DNA of 45,191 bases, taken from contig NZ_BMVV01000040.1 in NCBI RefSeq assembly GCF_014650895.1, positions 1 through 45,191 on the forward strand, read 5' to 3'. Position 1 is the stretch's first letter. Every line of letters starts with the position of its first letter. The position numbers and the translations under genes are program-made. The notes below the pieces were generated by a model. It did not search any database, was not told the DNA's origin, and was given only the letters and a program-made list of their open reading frames with translations. Below are positions 14,928 to 23,339 of this stretch, in pieces. The DNA is from Streptomyces omiyaensis (GTDB lineage Bacteria; Actinomycetota; Actinomycetes; Streptomycetales; Streptomycetaceae).

Positions 14928-15330
14928 GGGGTGCACCTCTCCTTGACCGGGGCGCGTTCGGCCCCGGCCAAGACCCAACGCGCCCGCGACGGCAGGGGAC
15001 ACGCGGCGTGAGGTGAACGGGTGCCCGTGGGCCTCACTCCGTGCCGGTCGCCGTGTCCGGAGGGGCCCGGCCGTCGAAGCCCGCCGGGAACGACGCCCGT
15101 CGTCCGTGCCGGACGGCCCGCGGGCCCCGGCGATGCCAGCCGGCGCCGGTCCGGAAGCCTCGGCCCGTGAGCGGCACCGCTCGCACGCCGGGGAGCGGTT
15201 GGATTCCCGGCGTGATCCGCGCGGACGGACCGGCGTCCACATCGCCCGGCCCGGTCTCCAGGAGACCCGCTCGGGGCGCCCGGCCGCGCGGCGGGTGCAT
15301 GGGCCGGGCGTGAGCGGAAAGCCGCCGTGC
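14928..15330. other. Divergent intergenic region, no gene seen
   Basis: About 400 bp between the I78-like gene and the YihY gene. It must hold both promoters, but no confident boxes were found. Translations in all frames are Arg/Pro/Gly-rich and unconvincing. Confidence 0.4.
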
Positions 15331-16386
15331 ATGACAGAAGCACCGAAATCAGAGCACGGCAAGGACATCGGGCCTCCCGCGGAGGGGCCCCTCGCGGACG
15401 GGTCCGGCAGCGCGGGTCCCGACGAGCGGGTCGAGGACCGGGCCCCGGACCAGCCCCTGCAGATGCCGAAGCGGTCGTGGAGAGCGGTGCTGCGCGGCAC
15501 GCTGAAGGAGTTCAAGGACGACGAGCTGGCCGACCGGGCCGCCGCCCTGACCTACTACGGGGTGCTGGCGCTCTTCCCGGCCCTCCTGGTGCTGGTGTCG
15601 CTGTTGGGCATCGCCGGCGAGTCCGCGACCAGGCAGGTCCTGGACAACCTCCAGAAGCTGACACCCGGCTCCGTGCGCGACGTGATCAGCAACGCGGTCC
15701 AGCAGCTCCAGGGCAACAGCGGGGTCGGCTCCCTCATGGCCCTCGTCGGCCTGGTGGTCGCCGTCTGGTCCGCCTCGGCCTACGTGGCAGCGTTCATCCG
15801 TACCTCGAACGCCGTCTACGACGTGCCGGAGGGCCGCCCCGTGTGGAAGGTGCTGCCCCTGCGCCTGGCCCTGACCGTCACCCTGATGGTCCTCGCCGTG
15901 GTCAGCGCCCTGATCGTGGTGTTCACCGGCAGGCTGGCCCGTGAGGCGGGCACCGCCCTGGGAATCGGTGACACCGCGCTGACGGTGTGGTCGATCGCGA
16001 AGTGGCCGGTCCTCGTCGTGCTCGTGACGCTCATGATCGCGATCCTCTACTGGGCTGCCCCGAACGCCAAGGGCCGCGGATTCAGGTGGATCACCCCGGG
16101 GAGTTTCCTGGCACTGGTCATCTGGATGATCGCCTCGGCCGGTTTCGCGTTCTACGTGGCGAATTTCGGCTCGTACAACAAGACGTACGGCGCCCTCGCC
16201 GGCGTCATCATCTTCCTGGTCTGGCTGTGGATCACGAATCTGGCGATCCTCCTGGGCCTGGAATTCGACGCCGAGATGGTCCGCCAGCGCGCCATCGCCG
16301 GCGGGCACCCCGAGGACGAGGAGCCCTACGTCGAGCCCCGGGACACCCGGAAGTGGAGCGATGAGGACCGCCGACGCATGGGATGA
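15331..16386 (+). CDS. YihY/virulence factor BrkB family membrane protein
   Basis: A 351-residue protein from the ATG at 15331; in-frame upstream codons are less likely because coding character begins here. After a 50-residue charged N-terminus comes the family start FKDDELADRAAALTYYGVLALFPALLVLVSLLGI. Five more membrane spans follow, including GSLMALVGLVVAVWSASAYVAAFIR and the family motif YGALAGVIIFLVWLWITNLAILLGLEFDAE. The C-terminus is acidic and cytosolic. The family is a six-span inner-membrane protein of uncertain function (formerly mislabelled RNase BN). The PAP2 gene overlaps its 3' end by 26 nt, suggesting co-translation of two membrane proteins. Confidence 0.92.
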   Translation: MTEAPKSEHGKDIGPPAEGPLADGSGSAGPDERVEDRAPDQPLQMPKRSWRAVLRGTLKEFKDDELADRAAALTYYGVLALFPALLVLVSLLGIAGESATRQVLDNLQKLTPGSVRDVISNAVQQLQGNSGVGSLMALVGLVVAVWSASAYVAAFIRTSNAVYDVPEGRPVWKVLPLRLALTVTLMVLAVVSALIVVFTGRLAREAGTALGIGDTALTVWSIAKWPVLVVLVTLMIAILYWAAPNAKGRGFRWITPGSFLALVIWMIASAGFAFYVANFGSYNKTYGALAGVIIFLVWLWITNLAILLGLEFDAEMVRQRAIAGGHPEDEEPYVEPRDTRKWSDEDRRRMG

Positions 16387-16990
16387 GCCCCGCGTGGCGC
16401 GGGCGGGCGGGCAACGGCTCGCGGAACTCCTGGAGCCCCTGCGCAGGGGCGATCGCCGGCTGGCCAGACGGATGACCGGATGGGACTCGGCCTGGGCCCG
16501 CCGGCTGCTGCCGCCGGTGGAGCGAGCGGCCGAGCACACGAAGGTGTGGTGGGCGGCGGCCCTGACGATGGCGGCGGGCGGGGGCCGGCGGGGCCGGAAG
16601 GCCGCTGCCGCAGGGGTCACGGCCATGGCGGTGGCGGAGCTGCTGTCCAACGGCGTCGCCAAACAGCTCGTCCAGCGGCGCCGCCCGCCCGCGGAGTGGA
16701 TCCCCCACGGAGACGATGAGGACCGGCCCGACAGCTCCTCCTTCCCTTCCGGCCACACCGCCGCCGCCGTCGCCTTCACCGCGGCCACCGCGCCTTCCTG
16801 GCCGTGGGCCGGCGCCGTGTGCGCCGTGCCGATGGCCCTGGTGGCGATCGAGCGGGTCCACAGTGGCGCGCACTACCCCTCCGACGTCGCCGCCGGCGCT
16901 GCCGTCGGCCTCACCGCGGCCGCCCTGGTCCGGGCGGTGCCTCCCCCTCGGCGCCTCCCACCGGGCATGGCCTCTCGCTGCCGCGGATGA
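16361..16990 (+). CDS. PAP2-type phosphatase
   Basis: A 209-residue protein from the ATG at 16361, inside the end of the YihY gene. The three acid-phosphatase motifs are present: KQLVQRRRP (KX6RP), SSFPSGHTAA (PSGH) and ERVHSGAHYPSDV (SRX5HX3D with Ser-Arg varied to Glu-Arg). The segments around them are hydrophobic, so it is a membrane PAP2 enzyme that likely dephosphorylates a lipid phosphate such as phosphatidate or undecaprenyl pyrophosphate. About 110 residues precede the first motif, including an amphipathic N-terminus. The active site His residues are intact. Coupling to YihY suggests an envelope role. Confidence 0.9.
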   Translation: MRTADAWDEPRVARAGGQRLAELLEPLRRGDRRLARRMTGWDSAWARRLLPPVERAAEHTKVWWAAALTMAAGGGRRGRKAAAAGVTAMAVAELLSNGVAKQLVQRRRPPAEWIPHGDDEDRPDSSSFPSGHTAAAVAFTAATAPSWPWAGAVCAVPMALVAIERVHSGAHYPSDVAAGAAVGLTAAALVRAVPPPRRLPPGMASRCRG

Positions 16991-17374
16991 TCAGGGGGCT
17001 ACGGCCCGTCCGGCGGCGGGACTGCGTCGCGTCGCCGTCCGCGCCGGGCGCGATCCGGCGCCGGGCGTCCACCCCGACGGTGAGCGGGACGGCGGGCGCC
17101 GGCTCGCGCTCGGAACGGACAGGACGATGTGGGGGGCGCAGACCGGACGGGAAGAGCACGGACAGCGCGCTGTCGGACGGCTCCGCCCGGAAGGCGAGGC
17201 CGTCCGGCGTCTGCCGGTGCGAGGTCGCCTTTCCGGCCGTCAGCGCCTCCCCGGAGGGTGCCGCCGACCGGGGACTCGCGCGGTCAGGGGGCGTCCCGGT
17301 GGGCCCCGACGCCTCCTCGGCGACTTCGGGGGGCTCCGTACGCGCTTCACCGGCGGCGGCAGGGCGAAAGCCCC
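16991..17374. other. Convergent intergenic region, no gene seen
   Basis: About 384 bp between the convergent PAP2 and DUF1152 genes. No recognisable product, long hairpin or repeat was seen. Confidence 0.4.
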
Positions 17375-18487
17375 TCATGCCGCTCTCGCGGGCTCCGTCG
17401 CCAGCCGCCACAAGGGCGGCACCCGGCGTGCCTGCTCCGTCGCGCGCAGGGTGGCAAGGAGGGCGTGTGCCTCCGCGGCGGTGAGGGCGAGGTCCTCGAC
17501 GATGCGGCGGGTGGTGACATAGGCGAGCCCGTCGTCGAGCATCGCGCGTTCCCAAGCGGTGTACCGCGCGAGGACGGCGTGGGCGTCCCGGGGCGTGCGC
17601 GGCGCGGACGGGGTGGGGGCGTGCGCGGCGCGGCGACGCTCCCGCTCGATCTCCGAGAAGCCGCACACCGCCCGGGAGACGGCCTCGGCCTCGTCCAGAC
17701 CCGTGCAGCCCGCGAGCCTCCTCGCGAGCGGACTGAGCGCGAGGACCTGCCGGAGCGACAGCCGGTGGACGTTGCGGGCCGACTCGTCCAGCAGCACGGG
17801 GCGGGGCGCGTCCCGGGTGCCGCAGACCCCGCGTATGCCACGGGCGGCCGCGACGAGCAGAGCGCCGGCCTCGGAAGGGTGCCAGTCGAAAATGCCCGAC
17901 ACCCTTCGCGTCCGGCCGGCGTCGAGGGCGAACGCCGGCGCCCCCAGCCGGGGCAGAAGGTCGGGCAGGGGCACCTCGTTGTCCAGGCCGGGCCCCGCGA
18001 CGTACACGGTGGTGGGGATGCCGGTGGCCGCGCAGGCGGCGACCGCGAGTGCGTCACCCAGCGGGCTGCGGAGCGTCGGTTCGTCGCCGCGGGCCACGAT
18101 GTCGCCCCCCACGTCCACGAGCTCGATCCGGTCCGTCCCGCACCAGCGGGCCGCCGCTGCGATCTGGCGCGCCAGACCGGCGACACCGTCGTACGGGTCC
18201 AGCAGGCCCAACTGAGGACCGAGTTCCCCGGAGAGCCGCGGCAGGAGCGAGCCGGCCGGGGCGATCGGCGCCGTCGTGGGCGTGACCAGGGCGAGTTCCG
18301 GCCCGACCCGCACCGTGCCCGTGAAATCGGTGACGCGACGGGGGCCCGGCACGGGATCGACCACCAGGCGCTCCCACGCGTAGGTCAGGACCAGCGCGGG
18401 GGCGTCCGGGCCGTGCAGCGCGGTATGGACCAGGGACGCCGTGATCGGGTCACCGCCGCCGCCGGCCGCGATGAGGAGTCTCTTCAT
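17375..18487 (-). CDS. DUF1152 domain-containing protein
   Basis: A 370-residue protein from the ATG at 18487. The N-terminus MKRLLIAAGGGGDPITAS is the glycine-rich start of DUF1152. IELVDVGGDIVARGDEPTLRSPLGDALAVAA in the middle is the family's strongest motif. The C-terminal 100 residues hold YTAWERAMLDDGLAYVTTRRIVEDL. The overall fold is probably Rossmann-like and cytosolic; the function is unknown. The gene is divergent from the radical SAM unit, with 131 bp to the small ORF start. An AT-rich stretch in that gap could be a shared control region. Confidence 0.85.
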   Translation of the reverse strand: MKRLLIAAGGGGDPITASLVHTALHGPDAPALVLTYAWERLVVDPVPGPRRVTDFTGTVRVGPELALVTPTTAPIAPAGSLLPRLSGELGPQLGLLDPYDGVAGLARQIAAAARWCGTDRIELVDVGGDIVARGDEPTLRSPLGDALAVAACAATGIPTTVYVAGPGLDNEVPLPDLLPRLGAPAFALDAGRTRRVSGIFDWHPSEAGALLVAAARGIRGVCGTRDAPRPVLLDESARNVHRLSLRQVLALSPLARRLAGCTGLDEAEAVSRAVCGFSEIERERRRAAHAPTPSAPRTPRDAHAVLARYTAWERAMLDDGLAYVTTRRIVEDLALTAAEAHALLATLRATEQARRVPPLWRLATEPARAA

Positions 18488-18582
18488 GGCAGACAGCGAT
18501 ACCGCAGCCGCCCGCGTGCCCGCGACCCCTCCCGTCGACGGGAACCCTCACGAACCGGGACGGAATCCATCCCTCCGTGAAA

Positions 18583-18632
18583 AGTGCATATGAACCTCTA
18601 TCTGGAGGAGTCAGTTCTATGCGCATTGCACT
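18583..18632 (+). promoter_or_regulatory. AT-rich leader with hairpins over the ribosome site
   Basis: This is one of the few AT-rich stretches in the window. CCTC (18595-18598) can pair with GAGG (18605-18608) inside the Shine-Dalgarno GGAGGAG (18604-18610). AGTGCA (18583-18588) can pair with TGCACT (18627-18632) across the start codon at 18619. Both would mask translation of the small ORF. No known riboswitch was recognised. Confidence 0.35.
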
Positions 18633-18756
18633 ACAGATATTGGCGCACCGCGACCCTAAGGTGACGCGTTGTCACGTTCTGTGTGCGGTCGGCCCGGCCC
18701 CGGTCCCGGACCCGTCGCACCCCACCCAGCCGAACGGAAGTCGACCCACGTCATGA
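18619..18756 (+). CDS. Small ORF (45 codons) coupled to the radical SAM gene
   Basis: ATG at 18619 with a near-perfect Shine-Dalgarno (GGAGGAG, 8 nt spacing). The peptide starts MRIALQILAHRDPKVTRCHV and continues into a Pro/Ser-rich tail with two Cys in the first half. Its TGA (18754-18756) overlaps the ATG of the radical SAM gene (18753) as ATGA, so translation is probably coupled; the radical SAM gene itself has only a distant, weak ribosome site. It could be a leader peptide that controls the enzyme, or a substrate-like peptide; nothing in the sequence decides between them. A second 24-codon frame (ATG at 18590) overlaps it and has no good ribosome site. Confidence 0.5.
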   Translation: MRIALQILAHRDPKVTRCHVLCAVGPAPVPDPSHPTQPNGSRPTS

Positions 18757-20153
18757 CCCAGCCCGTCCTGTTACCCACGCCCGCCCTTCCCCGCGTCGCC
18801 CCCACCCGCCCGGAGCCGGAGACGCCGTACGAGCAGTACGTCTACGCCTACCCGCACCAGAAGGCGTACCGCCTCCTGGAGAACGGCCCCCTGCTCAGCC
18901 GACTGTGGGCCGCGGAAAGGCTCGACGCCCTCTCGCTCTACGTGCACATCCCCTTCTGCGAGATGCGCTGCGGCTTCTGCAACCTCTTCACCCGTACCGG
19001 CGCCCCCGAAGAGGTCACCCGTGACTTCCTCGGCACCCTGGAACGCCAGGCGCGTGTCACCCGCGAGGCATTGGAGGCGAAGGGGGAGCCGATCCGCTTC
19101 CGCCTCGCCGCGTTCGGCGGCGGCACCCCCACGTATCTCACGGCGGACGAGCTGACCCGCCTGTGCGACATCAGCGAGCACATCATGGGCGCCGACCTCG
19201 AGGCCGCCTCCTGGTCGGTGGAGACCTCGCCCGCCACGGCGACCGAGGACCGGATCGCCGTACTCGCCGAGCGCGGAGCGACCAGGCTGAGCATCGGCGT
19301 GCAGAGCTTCATCGACGAGGAGGCCCGCGCCGCCGTCCGCCCGCAGAAGCGCGAAGAGGTCGAAGCGGCACTCGCCCGCCTCAAGGAGGCCGACTTCCCC
19401 ATCCTCAACATCGACCTCATCTACGGCATCGACGGCCAGACGGAGCGCACCTTCAAGGTCTCCCTGGACGCGGCCCTCGCGTGGGAGCCGGAGGAGATCT
19501 ACCTCTACCCGCTGTACGTCCGCCCGCTCACCGGTCTGAGCTCCCGTCACGCAAAGACCCTCCAGGAGTGGAACGACCAGCGCCTGCGGCTGTACCGCTA
19601 CGGCCGCGACCACCTGCTGTCCGCGGGCTACGAGCAGACCTCGATGCGCGTCTTCCGGCGCGTCGGCACCGCCGCGGTCGAGGACACCGGCGGCAGCGGC
19701 ATCAGCGAGTACAACCAGCAGGCCGGCATGGTCGGCCTCGGCGTCGGCGCCCGCTCGTTCACGACCGGCCTGCACTACACCACCGACTACGCGGTCGCCG
19801 TGCCGGAGGTGCGGCGCATCATCGACGACTACATCGCCACCCCGACGGAACGGTTCCGTCGAGCCCAGTGGGCGTTCGTCATGGACGCGGGGGAGCGGCG
19901 CCGGATGTACACGCTCCAGCACCTCCTCGAATCCACGGGCCTGCGCACCGCCGACTACGAGCAGCGGTTCGCCACGCGCTTCGAGGACGACTTCGGCCCC
20001 CAGCTCGACGCCCTGCTGGAGCGGAACTGGCTCCGGGAGAAGGGCGGAGTCCTCACCCTCACCCCGGAAGGCATGGCCTGGGCCGACGCCGTGGGACCGC
20101 TGTTCTTCTCCGACCGGGTACGCACGAACATGAGCGCCTACCAGGACCGCTAG
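18753..20153 (+). CDS. STM4012-type radical SAM protein (HemN-like)
   Basis: A 466-residue protein from the ATG at 18753. The radical SAM cluster motif is HIPFCEMRCGFCN, with C69, C73 and C76 ligating the [4Fe-4S] cluster that cleaves SAM. AFGGGTPTYL (GGxP-type), SIGVQSF and the NIDLIYGIDGQTE segment give the HemN-like core, and a winged-helix-like HemN C-terminal domain ends the protein. It best fits the STM4012 family, named after a Salmonella gene found with STM4011, STM4013 and STM4014. Those partners are absent here: an IS5 remnant starts directly at the stop codon, so downstream members may have been lost. The reaction is unknown; coproporphyrinogen oxidation is unlikely. Confidence 0.85.
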   Translation: MTQPVLLPTPALPRVAPTRPEPETPYEQYVYAYPHQKAYRLLENGPLLSRLWAAERLDALSLYVHIPFCEMRCGFCNLFTRTGAPEEVTRDFLGTLERQARVTREALEAKGEPIRFRLAAFGGGTPTYLTADELTRLCDISEHIMGADLEAASWSVETSPATATEDRIAVLAERGATRLSIGVQSFIDEEARAAVRPQKREEVEAALARLKEADFPILNIDLIYGIDGQTERTFKVSLDAALAWEPEEIYLYPLYVRPLTGLSSRHAKTLQEWNDQRLRLYRYGRDHLLSAGYEQTSMRVFRRVGTAAVEDTGGSGISEYNQQAGMVGLGVGARSFTTGLHYTTDYAVAVPEVRRIIDDYIATPTERFRRAQWAFVMDAGERRRMYTLQHLLESTGLRTADYEQRFATRFEDDFGPQLDALLERNWLREKGGVLTLTPEGMAWADAVGPLFFSDRVRTNMSAYQDR

Positions 20154-20752
20154 GGCGTTCCTCTCGGATCGTCTGATCCGTTGGTCGATGTGTGTCGTTG
20201 ACCGGTGCCCCGTGGGCGAGGATCGCGCCGTGGCTGCCGCATCGCACCCCGGAACGGGGTGGCCGGTGGCGCGATCACCGCCAGGTGATCGACGCGATCG
20301 CGTTCGAGTACCGCACGGGCACGCCGTCGATGGACCCGCTCGAGCACTTCGGCTCGTGGAAAGGCGCCCACGACCGGTTGCGGAAGCGGGCCGTCGACGG
20401 CACCTGGAAGAAGGTCTTCACCGCCCGCTCGCCCGGGCAGACGCCGAAGGCGGCCTCGACCGGCTCGTCTCGGTCGGCTCCACGGTCGTCCGGGCTCATC
20501 AGCACGCGGCCGGGGCCCGTCACAAGGGGCCCCGGCCGACGAGTCGGACGAACCCCTCTCCGCCTGCGCGGGATCCGGACCGTGATCATGCAGCCCTCCG
20601 ACCGGCCCGCGAACCGCAAACGGCGCGGCCGGCTCGGTCCGGAGGCACGGCGACCGGCATCAACGACATCGCCCGTGGCCTCACCGTCTGGATGGCCGCC
20701 CGAGACTTCCCCGGACGGCCGAACAGGCGGATCAGCGCGGTTTCAGCACGGC
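20154..20752 (+). mobile_element. IS5-family insertion sequence remnant with broken transposase
   Basis: The start GGGCGTTCCTCTCGGATCGT resembles IS5-group ends. A transposase N-terminus reads from 20192 (APWARIAPWLPH, then GGRWRDHRQVIDAIAFEYRTG and DGTWKKVF). Near 20455 the frame shifts to one containing VSVGSTVVRAHQHAAGA, the first catalytic Asp region with Asp replaced by Gly. It then shifts back to SDRPANRKRRGRLG. The catalytic core between these parts and the C-terminus is missing. A CTAG occurs at each boundary (20150-20153 and 20753-20756), overlapping the stop codons of both flanking genes. It is certainly inactive. Confidence 0.8.
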
Positions 20753-22384
20753 CTAGGCCGGAACGTCGGCTGCCGTGCGGGACGGGCCGCCGGTGCCGTT
20801 CCCGTCGGCGTCGCCGGCCTCCTCGGCGAGGCGCTGCATGCCGCTGGTGGTCTTCAGCGGCTTCTCCTTGACGAAGAGGACGCAGAGCAGCGCGAGTGCG
20901 GCGAAGGGGGTCGCGATGAGGAAGAGTTCGCCGGTGGCGACGCCGTAGGCGTGCTCGACGATCTCGCGGATCGGTGCCGGGAGGGCCGCCATGTCCGGCA
21001 TCGCGCTGCCGTGCCCGGCCGCGCTCTCACCGGCGGGTGCGCCGGCGTCCGCGAGCCCCTTGCCCATCTCCGTGGCGACGCGGTTGGCCAGGACGGCGCC
21101 GAGCACGCTGGTGCCGATGGTGCCTCCGAGGCTGCGGAAGAAGGACAGGACGGAGGTGGCGGCGCCGAGTTCGGTGGCCGGCACGTCGTTCTGCGCGGCC
21201 AGGACCAGATTCTGCATCAGCATGCCGACACCGATGCCCATGACGGCCATGTAGATGCTGGTCAGGCCGAAGTGGGTCTCGGAGTCGATCGTGGAGAGGA
21301 GCCCGAGGCCGGCCGTCATCGTGACGCCGCCGGCCACCAGGTAAACCTTCCAGCGGCCGGTCCTGCTGATGATCTGTCCGGCGACCGTGGAGGAGACCAG
21401 GAGGCCGAGGATCATCGGCAGGCTCATCAGGCCCGCGATCGTCGGGGACTTCCCGAGCGAGATCTGGAAGTACTGCGAGAGGAAGACGGTGCCGCCGAAC
21501 ATGGCCAGGCCGACGAAGAGGCTGGCGACGGTGGTGAGCGAGACGGTGCGGTTGCGGAAGATGCCGAGCGGGATGACGGGCTCCGGAACCCGGGACTCGA
21601 CGAAGACCGCCGCGAGGAGCAGCACCAGTCCGCCGCCGGTCAGGGCGGCGGTCTGCCAGGAGGCCCAGTCGAAGCTGTTGCCGGCCAGTGACACCCAGAT
21701 GAGGAGCGCGCTGACGCCGGCGACGATCAGGAAGGCGCCCAGGTAGTCGATCTTCGCCTCGCGGCGCAGGTCGGGCAGCTTCAGGGTCCGCTGGAGCAGC
21801 ACGATGGCGAGGAGGGCGAAGGGGACGCCGATGAAGAAGCACCAGCGCCATCCCAGCCAGGAGGTGTCCACGAGGACGCCGCCGATGAGCGGTCCGGCGA
21901 CGGTGCCGACGGCGAAGACGGCCCCGAAGATGCCGGCGTACTTGCCGAGCCTGCGCGGCGGGATGATCGCCGCCATCACGACCTGCGCGAGTGCGGTCAG
22001 GCCGCCGGCGCCGATGCCCTGGGCGACACGGCTGAAGATGAGCAGTCCGACTTCCTGGGAGAAGCCGGCCAGGAGCGAGCCGACCACGAACAGGCCCAGG
22101 GAGATCTGGAGGAGGAGCTTCTGGTTGTAGAGGTCGGCGAGCTTGCCCCACAGCGGCACCGTGGCCGTCATGGCGAGCAGTTCGGCGGTGACGACCCAGG
22201 TGTAGGCGGACTGGGTGGCCTGGAGGTCCGCCATGATCCGGGGCAGCGCGTTGGCGACCACCGTGCCGGCGAGGATGGAGACGAACATGCCCGCCATCAG
22301 GCCGGACATGGCCTGGAGTATCTGCCGGTCCGACATCGCGGTGGCCGGGGACGACTCGGCCGGCGCCGTGGCTGGTGATTTCAC
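20753..22384 (-). CDS. DHA2-family MFS multidrug exporter (EmrB/QacA type)
   Basis: A 543-residue protein from the GTG at 22384, with AAGAGAAG upstream. Fourteen membrane segments are expected for this family. Typical motifs are visible: ELLAMTATVPLWGKLADLYNQK (motif A), RVAQGIGAGGLTALAQVVMAAIIPPRRLGKYAG (motif B) and GPLIGGVLVDTSWLGWRWCFFIGVPFALLA (motif C), all in the first six spans. It is a proton-driven drug exporter in the cytoplasmic membrane. A TetR regulator gene lies just upstream on the same strand, 211 bp away and separated by a hairpin. This is the usual exporter-plus-repressor arrangement. Its stop codon abuts the IS5 remnant, but the C-terminus looks complete. Confidence 0.93.
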   Translation of the reverse strand: MKSPATAPAESSPATAMSDRQILQAMSGLMAGMFVSILAGTVVANALPRIMADLQATQSAYTWVVTAELLAMTATVPLWGKLADLYNQKLLLQISLGLFVVGSLLAGFSQEVGLLIFSRVAQGIGAGGLTALAQVVMAAIIPPRRLGKYAGIFGAVFAVGTVAGPLIGGVLVDTSWLGWRWCFFIGVPFALLAIVLLQRTLKLPDLRREAKIDYLGAFLIVAGVSALLIWVSLAGNSFDWASWQTAALTGGGLVLLLAAVFVESRVPEPVIPLGIFRNRTVSLTTVASLFVGLAMFGGTVFLSQYFQISLGKSPTIAGLMSLPMILGLLVSSTVAGQIISRTGRWKVYLVAGGVTMTAGLGLLSTIDSETHFGLTSIYMAVMGIGVGMLMQNLVLAAQNDVPATELGAATSVLSFFRSLGGTIGTSVLGAVLANRVATEMGKGLADAGAPAGESAAGHGSAMPDMAALPAPIREIVEHAYGVATGELFLIATPFAALALLCVLFVKEKPLKTTSGMQRLAEEAGDADGNGTGGPSRTAADVPA

Positions 22385-22552
22385 AGCTTCTCTTCTCAGT
22401 GTTTCGTGGAACGCGGGGGTTCGTGGGGTTCATGGGAGGCACGGGCCGGAGGGGCGCCTGCCGGAGTCGGCGCAGGCCCGCGCAGGGGCGGATCGGGCGG
22501 CGGCGTGTCGGGCAGGGGGCGGGCCGTGCCGCAGGCCCTGCGGGAGCGGGCC

Positions 22553-22579
22553 GCTCCGGCTTCGCTCCGAAGCCGGAGC
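22553..22579 (-). terminator. Hairpin between the tetR and exporter genes
   Basis: 12-bp perfect arms (GCTCCGGCTTCG / CGAAGCCGGAGC) with a 3-nt loop, 16 bp after the tetR stop on the minus strand. It may reduce read-through into the exporter gene. Confidence 0.5.
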
Positions 22580-22595
22580 CGGAGCCGCTGTCCCG

Positions 22596-23306
22596 TCAGG
22601 CGCCGTCGGCAGGTACGGGGTACTGCTGCGGGAGCGTAAGGCCCGTGGTGAGGTGCTCGAACGTCTCCCGGAAGACGTCGGCGAAGGCGGTTTCCCCCTG
22701 CCGGACGGACCAGTGCTCGACCGCGACGCGCACGGCCGTCCCGCCGACGGCGGCCAAGAGGCGCGGATACAGCCCCAGGGCGCGCCGCCGTTCCTCTTCC
22801 TCCGGTGACGCGAAGTCCGGGCGCTCCTCGGTGAAGAGCGGCGAGCCGGCCCCCATGCGCTCCGCGAGGGTCTCGGCGAGGCCGAGTTCGTCGGCCATGT
22901 GGGCGCCGATCCTGCGGGCGAGCAGCTGGGGCGCCTTGCGGAGTACTTCGGCGTGCAGGCACCACAGCTCCTGCTGCTGCTCCACCTCCTCCAGCTCCGC
23001 CGCCAGGGCGTCGCGGAGCGCTTCCAGCGGTGAGAGTTCGGGCGGGGCGGCGAGGACGGCCCGGCGCACCCGGTGGCCGGCGTCGGCGCCGACCATGACG
23101 AAGACCTCGTCACGGGAGTCGAAGTAGTTGAAGAACGTACGCGTGGAGACCCCCGCCGCCGCGCTGATGGCGTCCACGGTGACGTTCTCGACACCGCGCT
23201 CCACCGCCAGCCGTACGGCCGCCTCGACGAGCGCGGCCCGCGTGGCCCGCTTCTTGCGCTCCCTGAGCCCGCTCTCGGCAGGCGTCCCCTCCAGCATGGA
23301 GTGCAT
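22596..23306 (-). CDS. TetR/AcrR-family transcriptional regulator
   Basis: A 236-residue protein from the ATG at 23306; the ATG at 23297 is an alternative and neither has a strong ribosome site. The N-terminal DNA-binding domain is classical: RERKKRATRAALVEAAVRLA, then VTVDAISAAAGVSTRTFFNYFDSRDEVF (helix-turn-helix, about residues 40-67). The C-terminal ligand domain is poorly conserved, as usual. It most likely represses the adjacent DHA2 exporter and itself. Repeats of GCAAAAATGCA just upstream are the probable operator. Ligand unknown. Confidence 0.92.
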   Translation of the reverse strand: MHSMLEGTPAESGLRERKKRATRAALVEAAVRLAVERGVENVTVDAISAAAGVSTRTFFNYFDSRDEVFVMVGADAGHRVRRAVLAAPPELSPLEALRDALAAELEEVEQQQELWCLHAEVLRKAPQLLARRIGAHMADELGLAETLAERMGAGSPLFTEERPDFASPEEEERRRALGLYPRLLAAVGGTAVRVAVEHWSVRQGETAFADVFRETFEHLTTGLTLPQQYPVPADGA

Positions 23307-23311
23307 GGTAC

Positions 23312-23339
23312 GCAAAAATGCAGAGCCTGCAAAAATGCA
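23312..23339. promoter_or_regulatory. Probable TetR operator: repeated GCAAAAATGCA
   Basis: GCAAAAATGCA occurs at 23312-23322 and 23329-23339, 17 bp apart, each close to the palindrome TGCA-AAAA-TGCA. A third TGCA follows at about 23347. AT-rich runs like this are rare here, and the site begins only 5 bp upstream of the tetR start codon, as expected for autoregulation. Confidence 0.55.

Noticed and set aside
18590..18664. A 24-codon ORF starting MNLYLEESVL
   Set aside because: It lacks a ribosome site and overlaps the better supported 45-codon ORF in another frame.
18619..18756. The small ORF as a certain RiPP precursor
   Set aside because: No leader/core pattern known to me is present; coupling alone does not prove a substrate role, so only the ORF is claimed.
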